From positions 1 to 61,174 of the forward strand of contig CAIKXV010000059.1 of assembly GCA_903831455.1 (NCBI GenBank): a stretch of DNA of 61,174 nucleotides. The letters run 5' to 3'. The stretch comes from an uncultured Pseudomonadota bacterium (GTDB lineage: Bacteria; Pseudomonadota; Gammaproteobacteria; Burkholderiales; CAIKXV01). The position numbers and the translations under genes were made by a program. Of this stretch, positions 58,464 to 61,174 are shown piece after piece; within the stretch, counting starts at the first letter, position 1; each line of letters opens with the position of its first letter. The notes beneath the pieces were generated by a model. The model made no database searches. It saw only the letters and a list, made by a program, of their open reading frames with translations, and had not been told where the DNA came from.

Positions 58464-60071
58464 TCAGCGCCGCAGCCGGCCGCGCCGCCAGTCGCGGAGG
58501 ATCTCCCGCGCCGCGTTGTGGCCGGGCACTCCGGTGACGCCGCCACCCGGATGCGCCCCGGATCCGCACAGGTACAGCCCGCGCACCGGCATCCGGTAGT
58601 CGGCATGGCCGAGCAGCGGGCGCGCGCCGTAGAGCTGGTCGGGCGTCAGCGTGCCATGGAAGATGTCGCCGCCGATCAGGCCGAATTCGCGCTCGAGATC
58701 GAGGGGGGTGCGCAGCTGCCAGCCGATCACCGATTCGGTGAAGCCGGGCGCCGCGCGCTCCACCACCGCGAAGATCCGCCGCACCGTCTCGTCGCGTGCG
58801 CCGTCCCAGCCCCCTGGGACGAGGTGGTCGGGCAGATCGGGTGCGAACTGCTGGCAGAACAGGCTCGCCACGTGCAGCCCCGGCGGCGCGAGCGAGTCGT
58901 CGACCGTGCTCGGGATCAGCATCTCGACGATCGGCTCGCGGGCGAGGCCCTCGCGCCGTGCGTCCATCCAGGCGCGTTCCATGTAGCCGAGCGAGGGCGC
59001 GAGGATGATCCCCGACCGGTGGTGCGGGCCTTCCCCGGGCAGGCAGGTGAAGCGCGGCAACGCGCGCAGCGCGAGGTTCATGCGGACCGTGCCCGAACCG
59101 TTGCGGTGGCCTTCGACGCGCTCGCGCAGTTCGGCATCCAGCGTGCCCGCCGGCAGCAGGTCGCGCAGCAGCCGCTTCGGATGCACGTTCGACACCACGC
59201 AGGCCGCGGCGATCTCGGTGCTGTCGCGCAGCACCACTCCGCTGGCGCGGCCGCGCAGCACGCGCACCTCGGCGACCGGGGAGTCCACCGACAGCTGCAC
59301 GCCCCGTGCGCGGGCCTCCCTCGCCATGGCCTGGGTGATGGATCCCATGCCACCGACGGCGTGGCCCCAGGCTCCGCGCCGCCCGTTCACCTCCCCGAAG
59401 CAGTGGTGCAGCAGCACGTAGCCGCTACCCGGGGCATAGGGACTCGCGTAGTGGCCGACCACCGCATCGAAGCCCAGCGCCGCCTTGAGCGCGTCGGATT
59501 CGAACCAGCCGTCGAGCAGGTCGCCGGCGCTTCGGGTGGCGATGGCGAGCAGGTCGCGCCGCTGCGGCATCGACAGTCGGTGCAGCCGACGGCCGGTGGC
59601 GAGTGCGCGCAGCCAGTCTCCGGGGCCGCCGCCCACGTTGGGCGGCGTCTGCAGCACGAGGTCGCGCAGCACGTCGGCCACCTGCTCGAGTCGCTCGTAG
59701 TAGCGGGGCAGGCGCTCGGCATCGGCCGCCGAGAACTTCGCGACCTCCGCCTGGGTTGCCGCCAGGCCGCCGCCCATGCTCAGGCTGCGACGCTCGTCGA
59801 GCGGGAGGAAGTTGGCGAGCGGCCGCTCCAGCACGCGCAGGCCGTGCTTCGCGAGGTCGAGGTCGCGGATGACCTTCGGATTGAGGAGGCTCACCGTGTA
59901 GGAGAGCGCCGAGTTGCGGAAACCGGGGTGGAACTCTTCGGTGACCGCGGCGCCGCCGAGCACCGGACGGGCCTCCAGCACGCGCACGCGCAAGCCCGCG
60001 GCCGCGAGGTAGCAGGCACAGGTCAGCCCGTTGTGACCTCCGCCGATGACCAGCGCGTCGACCGTCTCCAT
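58464..60071 (-). CDS. PYROXD2-like FAD-dependent oxidoreductase (phytoene desaturase superfamily)
   Basis: 535 residues with the FAD-binding motif DALVIGGGHNGLTCACYLAAAGLRVRVLEARPVLGGAAVTEEFHPGF, the mid-region GAWGHAVGGMGSITQAMAREARARG and a C-terminal GLYLCGSGAHPGGGVTGVPGHNAAREI, typical of the CrtI/PYROXD2 group. No carotenoid genes accompany it, and the substrate is unknown. The ATG follows GGGGAGAG. It precedes the aldolase-like gene on the same strand and may share its pathway. Confidence 0.87.
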   Translation of the reverse strand: METVDALVIGGGHNGLTCACYLAAAGLRVRVLEARPVLGGAAVTEEFHPGFRNSALSYTVSLLNPKVIRDLDLAKHGLRVLERPLANFLPLDERRSLSMGGGLAATQAEVAKFSAADAERLPRYYERLEQVADVLRDLVLQTPPNVGGGPGDWLRALATGRRLHRLSMPQRRDLLAIATRSAGDLLDGWFESDALKAALGFDAVVGHYASPYAPGSGYVLLHHCFGEVNGRRGAWGHAVGGMGSITQAMAREARARGVQLSVDSPVAEVRVLRGRASGVVLRDSTEIAAACVVSNVHPKRLLRDLLPAGTLDAELRERVEGHRNGSGTVRMNLALRALPRFTCLPGEGPHHRSGIILAPSLGYMERAWMDARREGLAREPIVEMLIPSTVDDSLAPPGLHVASLFCQQFAPDLPDHLVPGGWDGARDETVRRIFAVVERAAPGFTESVIGWQLRTPLDLEREFGLIGGDIFHGTLTPDQLYGARPLLGHADYRMPVRGLYLCGSGAHPGGGVTGVPGHNAAREILRDWRRGRLRR

Positions 60072-60267
60072 GCTCTCCCCTCGTGCTTGCCCCTGCAATA
60101 CCACCTGATCGTATCGCCGCCTCGGGCAGGCGTCTCGCACCGTCGGCTGCGACAGGCCTGCGCCGGCGTCTCCGGGCAGCACGCAGGGCGGCGCACTGCG
60201 CTGCGCGCGCGGCGGGCGCCGCCGCAGTCCCCGCGGCGGCAGCGCCAGCGGCACGGGGCCGCGGCGA

Positions 60268-61174
60268 CTAGACCTCGTCGTCGGCGCGCAGGTCCGCGAC
60301 CTCGCCAGTCGGCGTGTACAGGTTCAGCACGGCATCGAGCGGCGCATGGTCCAGCGCGTGCGTGGCGCGCTCGCGCACCTTCGGCTTGGCTCGCCAGGCG
60401 ACGCTCACGCCCGCGAGCGCCATCATGTCCAGGTCGTTGGCGCCGTCGCCCACCGCCAGCACGGCCGAGGGCTCCAGCCCGCGGGCCTCGATACGGCTGC
60501 GCAGTGCGGCGGCCTTCGCGCGCGCATCGACGACCTCGCCGACCACCTCGCCGGTGAGATGTCCATCGACCACGCCCAGCACGTTCGAGCGCGTGTGGTC
60601 GATGCGCAGGCGATCGCGCAGGCGATCGGTGAAGAAGGTGAACCCCCCGGAGACGAGCAGCGTCTCGACGCCCATCCGGCGCAACCGCGCGAGCAGCGTC
60701 TCCGCGCCCGGGGACAGCCGAACGCGCTCGCGCCAGACCGACTCGAGGGCCGAGACGGGCAGTCCGGCGAGCAGCGCGACCCGCCGTCGCAGGCTCGCCG
60801 GGTAGTCCAGTTCGCCGCGCATCGCGGCCTCGGTGATGGCCGACACCTCGGCACGCCGCCCGGCGAAGTCGGCGAGCTCGTCGATGCACTCGATGGTGAT
60901 CAGCGTCGAGTCCATGTCGAAGGCGGCGAGCCGCAGCGCACCGAGATGGCGCGTCGCGGGAACCCATGCGCAATCGATCCGGGCCTGCTGGCAGCGGGCC
61001 GCGAGTTCCGGATGCGGCCGCGCCCCGCGCAGCCGGAAGCCGCTGCCACCCAGCCCTTCGATCGCGCGGGCATCCGTGAGCTGGGCCAGTTCCTTGAGCG
61101 TGCGGGTATGGATCTCCGGCCCCTGCACCACCAGCGCCGGGTCATCCGGGATTTCGGGCGGGTGGCTGGCAGGC
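60268..61174 (-). CDS. serB: Phosphoserine phosphatase SerB (start probably beyond window edge)
   Basis: HAD-family enzyme making serine from phosphoserine. The C-terminal catalytic domain has the nucleophile motif AAFDMDSTLITIECIDELADFAG, LLVSGGFTFFTDRL and AVGDGANDLDMMALAGVSVAW. The N-terminal domain is reduced. The frame is open to the edge; GTG at 61131 would give MVQGPEIHTRT, but upstream codons (ending DDPALVVQGP) look like the conserved first strand, so the true start is probably outside. The 196 bases between this gene and the FAD oxidoreductase hold no gene I can see. Confidence 0.92.
   Translation of the reverse strand, partial: PASHPPEIPDDPALVVQGPEIHTRTLKELAQLTDARAIEGLGGSGFRLRGARPHPELAARCQQARIDCAWVPATRHLGALRLAAFDMDSTLITIECIDELADFAGRRAEVSAITEAAMRGELDYPASLRRRVALLAGLPVSALESVWRERVRLSPGAETLLARLRRMGVETLLVSGGFTFFTDRLRDRLRIDHTRSNVLGVVDGHLTGEVVGEVVDARAKAAALRSRIEARGLEPSAVLAVGDGANDLDMMALAGVSVAWRAKPKVRERATHALDHAPLDAVLNLYTPTGEVADLRADDEV

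Overview
This window is a chromosomal segment of a very GC-rich proteobacterium, most likely a betaproteobacterium of the order Burkholderiales. No ribosomal RNA is present, so the placement rests on gene content and order. Betaproteobacterial signs are the obgE-proB pair with a CNP1-like gene, RppH and ProRS; a PP0621-pilS-pilR-ampD-nrdA-nrdB-histone-H1-like block; a PhaM-type granule regulator; and a Bug/TctC solute-binding protein. Nearly every gene looks housekeeping or flagellar. I see no insertion sequence, prophage, CRISPR array or plasmid function.

Layout. 1-6.7 kb: the 3' end of leuA, a WrbA/DUF2069 pair, a YihY-type membrane protein, lytic transglycosylase and proS, and a spermidine-synthase-like methyltransferase fold. 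7-11.4 kb: rppH, then a rubrerythrin / Fe-S oxidoreductase / DUF3501 module, a CNP1-like periplasmic protein and a DUF3617 protein. 11.5-14.4 kb: leftward rplU-rpmA-obgE-proB with a clear sigma-70 promoter before rplU and a terminator between rpmA and obgE. 14.5-15.7 kb: ispB and tRNA-Pro(CGG). 15.8-21 kb: a carboxymuconolactone-decarboxylase-fold protein, PP0621, pilS, pilR, ampD and an HDAC-fold protein. 21.1-26.3 kb: nrdA and nrdB with a good promoter, then a lysine/alanine-repeat H1-like protein. 26.5-32.6 kb: mixed accessory and metabolic genes (CIA30, PsiF, renalase-like, PhaM, FAH-family hydrolase, proline iminopeptidase).

32.8-55.0 kb is a large flagellar region. flhB-flhA-flhF-flhG-fliA-motC-motD runs rightward. 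flgA, flgM and flgN run leftward, and a diguanylate cyclase is divergent to them. The complete rod/hook operon flgBCDEFGHIJKL follows. FlhF, FlhG and MotCD suggest a polar flagellum. A -24/-12 (sigma-54) element precedes flgB and sigma-28 elements precede flgM, which fits a tiered cascade with FliA released by FlgM export. Oddities are a single-domain FlgJ, an FlhG with a degenerate P-loop, no chemotaxis genes between fliA and motCD, and a possible 46-residue ORF between flgE and flgF.

55.2-61.2 kb is leftward: nudC, a Bug-family binding protein, a DapA-family lyase/aldolase, a PYROXD2-like FAD oxidoreductase and serB, whose start probably lies beyond the window edge.

The best candidates for something under-described are the rubrerythrin/Fe-S/DUF3501 module, the modified flagellar control and assembly parts (FlhG, FlgJ, flgB upstream palindrome, tandem flgM promoters), and the 353-base nrdA leader with its palindrome and repeats.
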